DNA of 19,480 nucleotides from Humitalea sp038323655 (GTDB taxonomy: Bacteria; Pseudomonadota; Alphaproteobacteria; Acetobacterales; Acetobacteraceae). Of this stretch, positions 1 through 9,416 are shown in pieces (the stretch's first letter is position 1; each line of letters starts with the position of its first letter). A model generated the notes under the pieces. The model saw only the letters and a program-made list of their open reading frames with translations, searched no databases and had not been told where the DNA came from. Where the stretch lies: NCBI GenBank assembly GCA_038323655.1, contig JBBQHE010000067.1, positions 1 to 19,480 on the forward strand, read 5' to 3'. Position numbers and translations under genes: made by a program.

Positions 1-1
1 G

Positions 2-610
2 GCGCAGCAACGCAATCTGCCGCGGCCGACCACCTGGGCCGACCTGCTGAACCCGGCCTTCCGCGGCCAGGTGGTGATGCCCAACCCGTCCAGCAGCGGC
101 ACCGGCTTCCTGACCATCGCCGGCTGGATCGGCGGCATGACCGAACCCCGCGCCTGGGAATTCATGACCGGGCTGCACAACAACATCCAAGTCTATACCC
201 ACAGCGGCAGCGCGCCCTGCAACAACGCCGCGCGCGGTGAATACGGCGTCGGCCTGTCCTTCGACATGCGCGCCGTGACGCTGCGCAACCAGGGCGCGCC
301 GATCGAGATCATCATCCCCACGGACGGCGTCGGCTATGACCTGGAAGCCACCGCCATCATGCGCGGCACCCGCAACCTCGATGCCGCACGGCGCCTGGCC
401 GACTTCGCCGTCTCCCGGGCCGCGATGGAACTCTACGGCCGCTGGTACGCGCTGGTGGCGTTGCCGGGGGTGACACCCACGGTGCAGAACTACCCGGCGG
501 AATTCGCCGCCCGCCTGGTCGCGACGGACTTCGCCGCGGTCGCCAGTGAGCGCGAGCGCATCCTGCGCGAATGGACCGCGCGCTTCGACGGCAAGTCGGC
601 GCCGCGCTGA
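2..610 (+). CDS. ABC transporter periplasmic substrate-binding protein, putative 2-aminoethylphosphonate type (5' truncated)
   Basis: The last 202 codons of an extracellular solute-binding protein; the frame is open from base 2, so the start lies outside the window. Visible blocks are MPNPSSSGTGFL (about residue 26), THSGSAPCNNAARGEYGVG, an EATAIMRGTRNLDAARRLADF stretch and AMELYGRWYALVALPGV. These are typical of family 1 iron/phosphonate-type binding proteins, and the wording matches what I recall of the PhnS2 subfamily. It would capture a small ligand in the periplasm and deliver it to the permease encoded two genes downstream. The stop lies 7 bp before the ATPase gene, so the two are co-transcribed. 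The aminoethylphosphonate specificity is inferred from subfamily resemblance and from the fused permease; an iron or other organic-anion ligand cannot be excluded. No phosphonate catabolic gene (phnW, phnX) is visible. Confidence 0.85.
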   Translation, partial: AQQRNLPRPTTWADLLNPAFRGQVVMPNPSSSGTGFLTIAGWIGGMTEPRAWEFMTGLHNNIQVYTHSGSAPCNNAARGEYGVGLSFDMRAVTLRNQGAPIEIIIPTDGVGYDLEATAIMRGTRNLDAARRLADFAVSRAAMELYGRWYALVALPGVTPTVQNYPAEFAARLVATDFAAVASERERILREWTARFDGKSAPR

Positions 611-617
611 CCCGCTG

Positions 618-1716
<1,099 letters not shown>

Positions 1717-1724
<8 letters not shown>

Positions 1725-3435
1725 CGGTGGGCTCGCGGTGATGCGACCGGCCGCCGCCGGCCCGCCCGTCCGCGCCCGGCTGTCGCCCGACCAGGCGCTG
1801 ATGCGCTGGACGCTCGGCCTCGCCGCGCTCGTCCTCATCCTCGCGCTGGCCGCGCCCATGGCCATGCTGCTGGTCCGCGCCTTCCAGAATGCGGACGGCG
1901 ACTGGGTCGGCATCGCGAATTTCGCGACCTATGTCACCACGCCGTCACTCGCCCGGTCTGCCTGGCACAGCCTTTGGACGGCGGCGGTGGCCACGGTGAT
2001 CGTCGTGCCGCTGGCCTTCGCCTATGCCTACGGCCTGACGCGGAGCCGCATGCCGCTGCGCGGCGCCTTTCGCGCGATCATGCTGGTGCCGGTCTTCGCG
2101 CCGTCGCTGCTGCCGGCGCTGGCCCTGATCACGCTGTTCGGCAACCAGGGGCTGCTGAAGGCCTGGTTGTTCGGGGGCACCATCTACGGCCCCGCCGGCA
2201 TCATCGCAGCCCATGTCTATGCCTGCTTCCCGCATGCCGCGATCATCCTTTCGGTGGCGCTCGCAACCTCCGACGCGCGGCTTTACGAGGCCGCCGAGGT
2301 GCTGCGCGCCGGGCGCATCCGCACCTTCCTTACCGTCACCCTGCCGGGTGCCGCCTATGGGCTGGTCTCGGCGGCCGTGGTCGTCTTCACCCTCGTCGTC
2401 ACCGACTTTGGTATCCCCAAGGTGATCGGCGGGTCGTTCAGCGTGCTGGCGACCGATGTCTACAAGCAGGTCGTCGGCCAGCAGAACTTCAACATGGGCG
2501 CGGTGGTCGGCATCGTGCTGCTGATCCCGGCCGTGGTCGCCTTCGCGCTGGAACGCTGGGCCACGGGGCGCCGGGCCGCCACCATGTCCGGCCGGGCCGT
2601 GGCCTATGAGCCAAAACCCCGCCTGGGGCGCGACCTTCCCGTTTTCCTGGTGTGCCTGGCCATTGCGGCGCTGCTGCTGGGGGTGGTCGGCACGGCGCTC
2701 TGGTCCAGCCTGATACGCTTCTGGCCCTGGAACCTGTCGCTGACGCTCGACAACTACGACTTCGGGCGCTTCGACGCGGCGGGCTGGGGGTCGGTGCTGA
2801 CCTCGGTGAAGATGGCGGCCCTGGCCGCGGGGATCGGCACGCCGGTCATTTTCGTCACCGCCTGGCTGATCGCCCGCACGCCGCAGGCGGGTTTTTTGCG
2901 CGGCGCCACTGGTTTCCTGGCGACGGCACCACTCGCCATCCCGGGGTTGGTGCTGGGCCTCGCCTATATCCTGTTCTTCAACCACCCGGACAACCCGCTG
3001 GGTGTGCTCTACGGCACGCTGGCCATCCTGGCGCTGAACAGCGTCGTGCATTTCTGGACCGTGGGGCACCTGACCGCAACCACCGCGCTGCGCCAGCTCG
3101 ACCCCGAGTTCGAAGCAGCCTCCGCCAGCCTGAAGGTCCCGGTCTGGACCACCTTCGGCCGCGTCACCGTGCCGATGTGCCTGCCGGCGGTGCTGGAGGT
3201 TTCCGCCTATATCTTCGTCAACGCCATGACCACCGTCAGCGCGGTGATCTTCCTCTACGGCGCCGACTTCAAGCCGGCCGCCGTCGCCGCGGTGCAGATG
3301 GAGGAAGCCGGCCAGTCCAGCGCCGCCGCCGGCATGGCCTGCGTGATCCTTAGCGTCGCGCTTTGCGTGAAGATCGCCCAGGTCGCGGTCTCGGCGGTCA
3401 TCGACCGAACCACCCAGGGCTGGCGCCGCAGATAG
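1717..3435 (+). CDS. ABC transporter permease, two fused membrane domains (putative 2-aminoethylphosphonate, PhnU2-like)
   Basis: A 572-residue inner-membrane protein that fuses two BPD-type permease domains. Each half carries the cytoplasmic EAA loop that contacts the ATPase: EAAEVLRAGRIRTFLTVTLP at about residue 190 and EAASASLKVPVWTTFGRVTVP at about residue 467. Repeated hydrophobic segments give roughly twelve membrane helices, the first at residues 30-52. One chain therefore supplies both pore halves, as in FbpB-type iron importers and PhnU2. The start overlaps the end of the ATPase gene in ATGCCTGA. An alternative in-frame start is the ATG at 1741. The block around SVLATDVYKQVVGQQNFNMG resembles the PhnU2 subfamily, which is the main reason for proposing a phosphonate substrate; that specificity is not proven by sequence. 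Confidence 0.93.
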
Positions 3436-3494
3436 CGATGCAACCGGGCGCGTAACGCCGCGTTGCAACGGTTCATACTTTGGGAACCCACGTC

Positions 3495-3569
3495 ATGAAC
3501 AGCATCGTCTATATCGTCGGCCTGGTGGTCATCGTCATCGCCATCCTGGGCTTCCTCGGCCTGCGCTGA
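3495..3569 (+). CDS. 24-residue single-pass membrane peptide
   Basis: A very small gene encoding 24 residues: MNSIVYIVG, then an almost unbroken Val/Ile/Leu run, ending GFLGLR. The whole peptide is one transmembrane helix with a single positive charge at the C-terminal end, which suggests a periplasmic N terminus and cytoplasmic Arg. I recall similar tiny proteins (MNxxVxIVG...FxGLR) annotated as hypothetical in many alphaproteobacteria. It sits 59 bp after the permease stop and 44 bp before the methyltransferase. A weak GGGA lies 8 nt upstream of the ATG. The function is unknown; a helper of a membrane complex is possible but unsupported. Confidence 0.72.
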   Translation: MNSIVYIVGLVVIVIAILGFLGLR

Positions 3570-3613
3570 GATCCCCCCTCGACGGGAGGTCACGGCTGCG
3601 GCACCACGCGGCC

Positions 3614-4864
3614 ATGACCGACACCGCCGATATCGCCCTCGCGAACCAGTACGAGGCCTATCCCTACCCGCTGCGCGACCCGCGGGACGAACGCAAGCGG
3701 CTGGTGGTCGGCAGCCCGTCCCACCTGGCCGAAGTCGATCACTGGATTTTCGGCGCGCGCCGCCCCGCTTCTCACCCCATCCGTGCCCTGGTCGCGGGCG
3801 GCGGCTCGGGCGACGGCACCATGATGCTGGCCCAGCAGATGGCCACCCGCGGGCGCCCCGGCGATGTCACCTGGCTGGATCGGTCGGCCGCCGCCCGCAA
3901 GATCGCCATGGCGCGGGCCGAGATCCGCAAGCTGGACAACATCCGCTTCGTCGAGGGTTCGCTCCTCGACCTGCCGGGCCTGGGCCTCGGTGCCTTCGAC
4001 TACATCGACTGCTGCGGCGTGCTGCACCACCTGCCCGACCCCGCGGCGGGGCTGGCAGCGCTGGCCGGGTCGCTGGCGCCTGGAGGCGGCATCGGGCTGA
4101 TGGTCTATGCACCGCACGGGCGCACGGGCGTCTACATGCTGCAGGACGCGCTGCACATGCTGGCCCCGCCCGACCAGGCCCCCGCAGCGCGCGTGGACAT
4201 CGCCCGCCGCGTCTGGAAGCACCTGCCGGCCACGGCCTGGCTGCGGCAGAACCCCTTCATCACCGACCACATCAAGGGCGGCGATGCCGGGCTGTATGAC
4301 CTGCTGCTGAACCCGCGCGACCGCGCCTTCACCATCCCGCAACTGGCCGAGCTGATCGCCGGCGCCGGGCTTCGCCTGCGCTGCCTGGTGGAGCCCATAC
4401 GCTACGACCCAGACACCTGGCTGCCCGACCCACGGCTGCGCGCCCGCACCGAGGGCATGGACCCGATCGCCCGCGCCGCGCTGGCCGAGGCCCTGACCGC
4501 CAACATGGGCATCCATGTCGCCTACTGCATCCGCGCCGACGACCCCACGGTCGAACCCGATTGGGCCGACCCCCAAAGCATCCCGCGCCTGCGTGAGATG
4601 GAGAGCGAGGCCCTGGTCCGCGGCCTGCCGGCCGACAACGTGCTGCCGGTGACCTTCGACGGCTTGCGCGTGCCGCTGCCGCTGCCGCGCCTGGCACGGG
4701 CCATATTTGCCAGGATCGACGGCCAGCGCTGCATCGGCGAGATCGCCGACGACATGGCCGCCGCCGGCACGCCGCGGGAGACTTTCGCGCAGGATTTTGC
4801 CGAGCTGGCACGGCAGATGGAGCGCATGAACCGGCTGCTGCTGGCGCCCAGGCCCGGGGCTTGA
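3614..4864 (+). CDS. Class I SAM-dependent methyltransferase with C-terminal winged-helix/PqqD-like extension
   Basis: A 416-residue protein. Residues 1-25 carry the NQYEAYPYPLRDP opening seen in a recurrent proteobacterial methyltransferase family. The Rossmann SAM site follows: glycine-rich motif I AGGGSGDGT (61-69), acidic strand-2 end WLDRS (Asp89), and motif IV region GVLHHLPDP (135-143). Residues about 170-310 form an all-helical middle section. The last 95 residues (FDGLRVPLPLP..., then ARIDGQRCIGEIADDM) resemble the small winged-helix/PqqD-like tails that bind peptide or protein partners; that is an inference. The substrate is unknown. It faces the minus-strand operon end to end, with only 10 bp between stop codons. 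Small molecule and protein targets are both possible. Confidence 0.85.
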   Translation: MTDTADIALANQYEAYPYPLRDPRDERKRLVVGSPSHLAEVDHWIFGARRPASHPIRALVAGGGSGDGTMMLAQQMATRGRPGDVTWLDRSAAARKIAMARAEIRKLDNIRFVEGSLLDLPGLGLGAFDYIDCCGVLHHLPDPAAGLAALAGSLAPGGGIGLMVYAPHGRTGVYMLQDALHMLAPPDQAPAARVDIARRVWKHLPATAWLRQNPFITDHIKGGDAGLYDLLLNPRDRAFTIPQLAELIAGAGLRLRCLVEPIRYDPDTWLPDPRLRARTEGMDPIARAALAEALTANMGIHVAYCIRADDPTVEPDWADPQSIPRLREMESEALVRGLPADNVLPVTFDGLRVPLPLPRLARAIFARIDGQRCIGEIADDMAAAGTPRETFAQDFAELARQMERMNRLLLAPRPGA

Positions 4865-4874
4865 GACCGCGCGC

Positions 4875-5828
4875 CTACCTCAGAACCGCAAAACTGCTGC
4901 CAGGCGCCAGGGCCTCCGCCAGCGTGCCGGCCGCGCGCGTGGCCGGATCGTCCGGGGTGATGCCGATGACCTGGCAGGGCAGGCCAGCCCCCGCGGCGAA
5001 GGCCACGCCCAGGTCGGTGGTGGTCAACACGCCGGCGCAGCGACGCACCAGCCCGGCGATGCCGGCGGGCGTGGCATGGGCCAGCCACCAGGCCTCGTCC
5101 AGCAGCGCCGGCAGCAGCGGCGCCTGGCCGCCGCGAAAGCGCAGCAATGCCTGGCGCAGCGCCACGATGGGGTTGGGCATCGAGGCATCGGTCAGGCCCC
5201 TGGCGGCGATAGGAATGGCCAGCACGGGCAGGTCCGGATGGTGCGCCAGCAGGCGCGCGAAGGCTTCGGGGTGGCGGTCCAGCGCGGTCAGCATCTGCGG
5301 GTAGCCATCCAGCATCAGCCCCACGGGCGCCGGCCCGTCAGGCAGCAGCGCCGCCAGGCTGTCGTCCGGCCGCAGCCCGCGCTCCGGGTAGGTCGCCAGC
5401 CGCGGGAACCAGGGCAGCCCGGCCTGCATCAGGTTCAGCAGGGTGATGTGGTCGCGGATGCTGCCGGTCGCCTCAGCCAGCGCCTCGGCGACCTGTGCAT
5501 AGGCTTCGGGCAGCAGTCCCGGCGGCAGGGTCAGGTTGTGCACATGCGGCGCGGCCCCGGCGGCGACGGCGGCGCCAAAGGCCGCGACCAGCGGCGGCAC
5601 CCGCCGCAGGTAGCCCACCGGCCCCACCAGCACGACCCGGCGCGGGGGTCGCGGCACGTCGGCCCCGGTGGCGATGCAGGCCACCCCCGGCACGCAGCGC
5701 GCGGTGAAGGCAGGCGTCGCGCTGGCGGCGATGGGGTCGGGATCGGCAAAGGCCTGCACGGCCTCCTGCAAGGCGGCTTCGGCCGGCATCAGCCCATGGC
5801 CGAAATCGCCGATGAAGAGCGTGGTCAC
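4875..5828 (-). CDS. Degenerate polysaccharide pyruvyl transferase-like paralogue
   Basis: A 317-residue protein paralogous to the gene just upstream. Shared landmarks in the same order are an FIGDFG opening, RCVPG at residues 44-48 (identical position in both), RRVVLVG, HVHN (95-98), SIRD (125-126), YPERGLRPD (147 onward), LLDEAWW followed by TPA, and a closing glycine-rich block. It lacks the GNLGDE motif of the pyruvyl-transferase N terminus (here GHGLMPAEAAL) and the Arg/Lys-His element near the C terminus, so activity may be lost. The GTG start overlaps the TGA of the upstream paralogue in GTGA, so the two are translationally coupled and possibly made as a heterodimer. The stop lies 10 bp from the convergent methyltransferase stop. 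The family is inferred from the better-preserved partner. Confidence 0.72.
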   Translation of the reverse strand: MTTLFIGDFGHGLMPAEAALQEAVQAFADPDPIAASATPAFTARCVPGVACIATGADVPRPPRRVVLVGPVGYLRRVPPLVAAFGAAVAAGAAPHVHNLTLPPGLLPEAYAQVAEALAEATGSIRDHITLLNLMQAGLPWFPRLATYPERGLRPDDSLAALLPDGPAPVGLMLDGYPQMLTALDRHPEAFARLLAHHPDLPVLAIPIAARGLTDASMPNPIVALRQALLRFRGGQAPLLPALLDEAWWLAHATPAGIAGLVRRCAGVLTTTDLGVAFAAGAGLPCQVIGITPDDPATRAAGTLAEALAPGSSFAVLR

Positions 5829-6796
5829 CGGTCGCGCAGCCCGATGCAGCCGCTGCCCCGCACCAGATGCGCCGAGACGGCGACCATGGTGCGCGGCACG
5901 CTGTCATCCTCGGCCGGGTGCAGCCCGATGGTGCGTATGCCGGCCCCGATACCGTGAATGATGTTGTGCTTGCGCTGGCTGATCAGCGTGTCCAGGCGCG
6001 CGATCACGCCACGCAGACTGGCGGGTGTCATGTTCGCTTGCCACCAGACAGGGTCCAGCATCTGCGGCAGGGCGATGTCCCAGCCCTCCAGGAAAGCCGC
6101 GGCGAAGCGCCGAAATCCCGTCGCGTCATCCTCATCGCCCGCATCGCGATGGATCGTGCTGACGATCGGGACGATGACGTGCCCGGCGAAGGGCGCCAGC
6201 AGCCGCCGCACCCGCGCCGCATCGCGCATCAGGCAGCGGTTCATCAGCGCATAGGGAATGATCGAAATCCCCAGCAGCGGCTTGCCGCGCGGCAACAACG
6301 CATCGGCGATGCCATTGTCCGGGATCAGCGCGCGTTCGGGGAAGTAGCTCAAGCCCGGCCGCAGCGGCAGCCCCCAGGCCGCGACCATGACGGCCGAGGT
6401 CGGGTCGCGCACCGTGAAGCTCGACAGCGCGCGCAAAGCGACATGGCCGCGCGCATCGATGCGGTCGTCCAGATGCGTGGTGGACACGCCGATGTTGTGG
6501 ATGTGCAGGCTGGCGCCCGCACCCGCGGCCGTGGTCATCCAGGGCAGGAAGTCGGCAAAGGCCTCAACCGTGCCGACATGCCCGCCGCCGAGCACGACCC
6601 GTTCAGGGGCGAAGTCCATCATCGCGGCTTCGGTGCCGAAGCATCCCGACAGCCCCGGCACGCAGCGCATCGTCCAGTCGGGGCCGGTGCTGAAGGCGCG
6701 TGCCTCGGTGGAGGGAAAGCTCTGCATGGCCTCGATCAGGCACAATTCGTCGCCCAGGTTGCCGAAGCCGTAGGAGCCGAGGAAGGCGGTGCGCAT
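5825..6796 (-). CDS. Polysaccharide pyruvyl transferase-like protein
   Basis: A 323-residue protein starting MRTAFLGSYGFGNLGDE. The GNxGDE motif (12-17) after a short beta strand is the hallmark N terminus of the polysaccharide pyruvyl transferase fold (CsaB/WcaK type, PF04230). Further fold-typical features are the GGGHVG loop (70-75), SLHIHN (96-101), the TVRD element (128-131), YFPER (151-155) and RKHNIIHGIGAGI (275-287), equivalent to the family's R-x-H region. Known members move pyruvate from phosphoenolpyruvate onto surface sugars; the substrate here is unknown, and no glycosyltransferase cluster is nearby. The start was set at 6796 because it follows the hemW stop by 4 bp; an ATG at 6829 would run into hemW. 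It is coupled to the following paralogue. Confidence 0.75.
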   Translation of the reverse strand: MRTAFLGSYGFGNLGDELCLIEAMQSFPSTEARAFSTGPDWTMRCVPGLSGCFGTEAAMMDFAPERVVLGGGHVGTVEAFADFLPWMTTAAGAGASLHIHNIGVSTTHLDDRIDARGHVALRALSSFTVRDPTSAVMVAAWGLPLRPGLSYFPERALIPDNGIADALLPRGKPLLGISIIPYALMNRCLMRDAARVRRLLAPFAGHVIVPIVSTIHRDAGDEDDATGFRRFAAAFLEGWDIALPQMLDPVWWQANMTPASLRGVIARLDTLISQRKHNIIHGIGAGIRTIGLHPAEDDSVPRTMVAVSAHLVRGSGCIGLRDR

Positions 6797-6800
6797 CGGC

Positions 6801-7955
6801 CTAGCGTAGCAGCACGGGCAGGATCGCATCCAGCCGCAGCAGGCCCTCGGTGGTGGTGGCGAGGCTGCCCGCCGGGGTCCAGTGCAGATACTCCGCGTCC
6901 AGGCAGGCCGTCAGCATCGCGGGGTCGATCGCCTCGGCCAGCGTCAGCCCGCTGCGGGCGGCCAGCGCCTGGGGGTGCACGCCTTCCACCAGGCGCAGCC
7001 CCATGAGCAGCACTTCGCGGGCAAGGTCCTGTGGCGACAGGGTTTCTTCCTCGGTCCGCGCATGCCCGTCGCGTTCGACCCGCGCGAGCCATTCTTCGGG
7101 CGCGCGGTGGCGGCGGGCGGCGATCACCTGGCCCGCCAGCGTCAGGCGCTGGTGCGCGCCCGCGCCGATGGCGAGATAGTCGCGATGCCGCCAGTAGGCG
7201 AGGTTATGCCGGCTTTCGGCGCCGGGCCTGGCGTAGTTCGAGACCTCATAGGGCGCGAGCCCGAAGCGGGCGGCTTCCTCGGCCGTCGCCAAGTATAGCG
7301 CCGCCGCGTGATCGCCCTCAGGCAAGGCGAAGGCGCCCCGTCCGAAAAGGGTCGCGAATTGCGTGCCCGGCTCGATGGTCAATTGGTACAGGCTGAGGTG
7401 ATCGGCCGCGAGCGCCAGCGCCCGGCGCAGTTCAGCCCGCCAGGCATCGAGCGACTGGCCGGGACGGGCGTAGATCAGGTCGAAGGACACGCGGGGGAAA
7501 ATGCCGCGGGCCAGTTCCAGCGCGGCAATCGCCTCACCCGCATCGTGCCGGCGGCCGAGAAAAGCCAGCGCCTCCGGTTCCAGCGACTGCACGCCCAGGC
7601 TGATGCGGTTCACGCCCGCGTCGCGGAAGGCGGCCAGGCGCCCGGCCTCGACGCTGGTCGGGTTGGCTTCCAGCGTGATCTCGATATCCGGCAGCGGGTC
7701 GAACAGCGCCTGCGCATCGGCAATCAGCGCCGCCGTGCCCTCAGGCGGCATCAGGCTCGGCGTACCGCCGCCGAAGAAGATGCTGGCCAGTGGCCGCCGC
7801 CCGGCGCGCGCCGCCTCATGCGCCAGTTCCGCCCGCAGGCCGGCGATGAAGCGGGCCCCGTCCACGCGGTCCCGCACATGGCTGTTGAAGTCGCAGTACG
7901 GGCACTTGGCCGCGCAGAAGGGCCAGTGGATGTAGAGGGCGAGGGGGTCGGTCAC
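6801..7955 (-). CDS. hemW: Radical SAM heme chaperone HemW (formerly annotated as coproporphyrinogen III oxidase-like)
   Basis: A 384-residue radical SAM protein. The CX3CX2C iron-sulfur motif is Cys14-Cys18-Cys21 within CAAKCPYCDF. GGGTPS (62-67) is the SAM-binding glycine motif, and EANP (97-100) is also present. The HNxxYW sequence at His250-Trp255 distinguishes HemW-type heme chaperones from true HemN, as does the CPYCDF spacing without the extra HemN cysteine. HemW delivers heme to respiratory enzymes in the cytoplasm/inner membrane. The GTG start overlaps the scoB stop in GTGA. In many proteobacteria hemW follows rdgB; here it sits in a CoA-transferase operon instead, and no rdgB is present. 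The family call is firm; the physiological partner is not shown by sequence. Confidence 0.93.
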   Translation of the reverse strand: MTDPLALYIHWPFCAAKCPYCDFNSHVRDRVDGARFIAGLRAELAHEAARAGRRPLASIFFGGGTPSLMPPEGTAALIADAQALFDPLPDIEITLEANPTSVEAGRLAAFRDAGVNRISLGVQSLEPEALAFLGRRHDAGEAIAALELARGIFPRVSFDLIYARPGQSLDAWRAELRRALALAADHLSLYQLTIEPGTQFATLFGRGAFALPEGDHAAALYLATAEEAARFGLAPYEVSNYARPGAESRHNLAYWRHRDYLAIGAGAHQRLTLAGQVIAARRHRAPEEWLARVERDGHARTEEETLSPQDLAREVLLMGLRLVEGVHPQALAARSGLTLAEAIDPAMLTACLDAEYLHWTPAGSLATTTEGLLRLDAILPVLLR

Positions 7956-8590
7956 ACCGCGACGGTATACGCGGCCTCGGTCTTGGACGCGATCTCTTCC
8001 GCCGTGACGCCCGGAGCGATTTCCACCAGCGCCATGCCGCCCGTGACCTTGTCGATGGTGAAGACGCCGAGTTCGGTGACCACGGTATCCACCACGCGCT
8101 GGCCGGTCAGCGGCAGGGTGCAGGACTTCAACAGCTTGGGCTTGCCGCCGGCGGTATGTTCCATCAGCACGATCACGCGCTTCACGCCCGCGACCAGGTC
8201 CATGGCCCCGCCCATGCCCTTCACCATCTTGCCCGGGATCATCCAGTTCGCCAGATCGCCGTTCTGCGCGACCTGCAAGGCGCCCAGGATCGACAGGTCG
8301 ATATGCCCGCCGCGGATCATGCCGAAGCTGGTCGCGCTGTCGAAATACGAACTGTCCGGCAGCGCCGTCACGGTCTGCTTGCCGGCGTTGATCAGGTCGG
8401 CGTCTTCCTCGCCCTCGAAAGGGAAAGGCCCGATGCCGAGCATCCCGTTTTCCGACTGCAACTGCACCACCATGCCTGCGGGCACGTGGTTGGCGACCAG
8501 CGTCGGGATGCCGATGCCAAGGTTCACATAGAACCCGTCTTCCAATTCGCGGGCGGCGCGTGCCGCCATTTCGTCGCGCGTCCAGGCCAT
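7952..8590 (-). CDS. scoB: 3-oxoacid (succinyl-CoA:acetoacetate) CoA-transferase subunit B
   Basis: A 212-residue beta subunit of a class I CoA-transferase. The catalytic glutamate is Glu47 in QSENGMLGIGPFP, the SENG signature that forms the glutamyl-CoA intermediate. Other landmarks are GIGIPTLV (25-32), GGHIDLSILGALQV and GAMDLVAGVKRVI. With subunit A it would transfer CoA from succinyl-CoA to acetoacetate (or another 3-oxoacid), allowing entry of ketone bodies into central metabolism. ATG 8590 has a strong AGAGGA Shine-Dalgarno that includes the end of the scoA stop region; the gap to scoA is 13 bp. The longer reading frame to 8725 lies inside scoA and is rejected. Acetate or 3-oxoadipate as acceptor (AtoA/PcaJ) cannot be ruled out. 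Confidence 0.93.
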   Translation of the reverse strand: MAWTRDEMAARAARELEDGFYVNLGIGIPTLVANHVPAGMVVQLQSENGMLGIGPFPFEGEEDADLINAGKQTVTALPDSSYFDSATSFGMIRGGHIDLSILGALQVAQNGDLANWMIPGKMVKGMGGAMDLVAGVKRVIVLMEHTAGGKPKLLKSCTLPLTGQRVVDTVVTELGVFTIDKVTGGMALVEIAPGVTAEEIASKTEAAYTVAV

Positions 8591-8603
8591 GTGCTTTGTC
8601 CTC

Positions 8604-9326
8604 TCAGGCCGCTGCGCGCGGGCGGGTGGTGCGCTGTTCGATGCGCTTCTGGTAATCGGGCGGCAGCACCACGATGCGTTTGACGAAGATGCCCGGCGTG
8701 TGGATGTGGTCGGGGTCGATCTCACCCACCTCGACCAGGTGTTCCACCTGCACCACCGTGACGCGGGCGGCGGTCGCCATCATCGGGTTGAAGTTGCGCG
8801 CGGTGCGGCGGAACACGAGGTTGCCTTCGGTATCGGCCTTCCAGGCGTGGATGATGGCCAGGTCGGCAAAGATGCCGCGTTCCTGCACATAGGTCTGGCC
8901 GTCGAACTCGGCGGTCGGCTTGCCGTCGGCGACGGCGGTGCCGACGCCGGTCTTGGTGTAGAAGGCCGGGATGCCGGCGCCACCGGCGCGGATGCGCTCG
9001 GCCAACGTGCCCTGCGGGTTGAACTCGATCTCCAACTCCCCGGCCAGGAACTGCCGCGCGAATTCGGCATTTTCGCCCACGTAGGAGGAGATCATCTTGC
9101 GGATCTGCCGCGTCTTCAGCAGCAGGCCAAGGCCGCCGTCATCGACGCCGGCGTTGTTGGATACGGCGGTGATATCCTTCACCCCCGCATCGCGTATGGC
9201 TTCGATCAGCAGCATCGGCACGCCGCACAGGCCGAAGCCGCCGGAATGCATCAGCATTCCGTCATGCAGCACGCCGGCCAGGGCGCTGGCGGCGTCGGGG
9301 AAGATTTTGCGGCGGCTTGCGGTCAT
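8604..9326 (-). CDS. scoA: 3-oxoacid (succinyl-CoA:acetoacetate) CoA-transferase subunit A
   Basis: A 240-residue alpha subunit. The class I CoA-transferase signature DGMLMHSGGFGLCGVP (22-37) is intact, followed by NNAGVDDGGLGLLL, the YVGEN segment, ELEIEFNPQGTLAERIRAGGAGIPAFYT split across the middle, and GNLVFRRTARNFNP. Length and order match ScoA/AtoD. It forms a heterotetramer or hetero-octamer with ScoB. The gene begins 81 bp after the acs stop. A modest AGGA lies about 10 nt before the ATG. Its position directly after acs places acetate activation and acetoacetate activation in one transcription block. Confidence 0.93.
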   Translation of the reverse strand: MTASRRKIFPDAASALAGVLHDGMLMHSGGFGLCGVPMLLIEAIRDAGVKDITAVSNNAGVDDGGLGLLLKTRQIRKMISSYVGENAEFARQFLAGELEIEFNPQGTLAERIRAGGAGIPAFYTKTGVGTAVADGKPTAEFDGQTYVQERGIFADLAIIHAWKADTEGNLVFRRTARNFNPMMATAARVTVVQVEHLVEVGEIDPDHIHTPGIFVKRIVVLPPDYQKRIEQRTTRPRAAA

Positions 9327-9397
9327 GCGGGGCTGGTCCTGTGCAGGCCGCGCAACCTAGGGGCGGCGCGGCCATTGCTCAAGACGGGTGGTTGCAT

Positions 9398-9416
9398 GGC
9401 GCCTGTTTCAGGCGCC
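9398..9416. repeat. Perfect 8-bp inverted repeat straddling the acs stop codon
   Basis: GGCGCCTG, three bases, CAGGCGCC. The acs stop codon (9408-9410) begins in the loop. No run of T follows on the minus strand, so it is not a classical Rho-independent terminator. It could be a 3' processing or stability hairpin between acs and scoA. Confidence 0.6.

Noticed and set aside
4841..4910. Bidirectional terminator between the convergent genes
   Set aside because: CTGGCGCC and GGCGCCAG can pair, but across a 54-nt loop with no T-runs; likely chance at this GC.
9398..9416. Rho-independent terminator after acs
   Set aside because: The stem is perfect, but no U-run follows on the transcribed strand.
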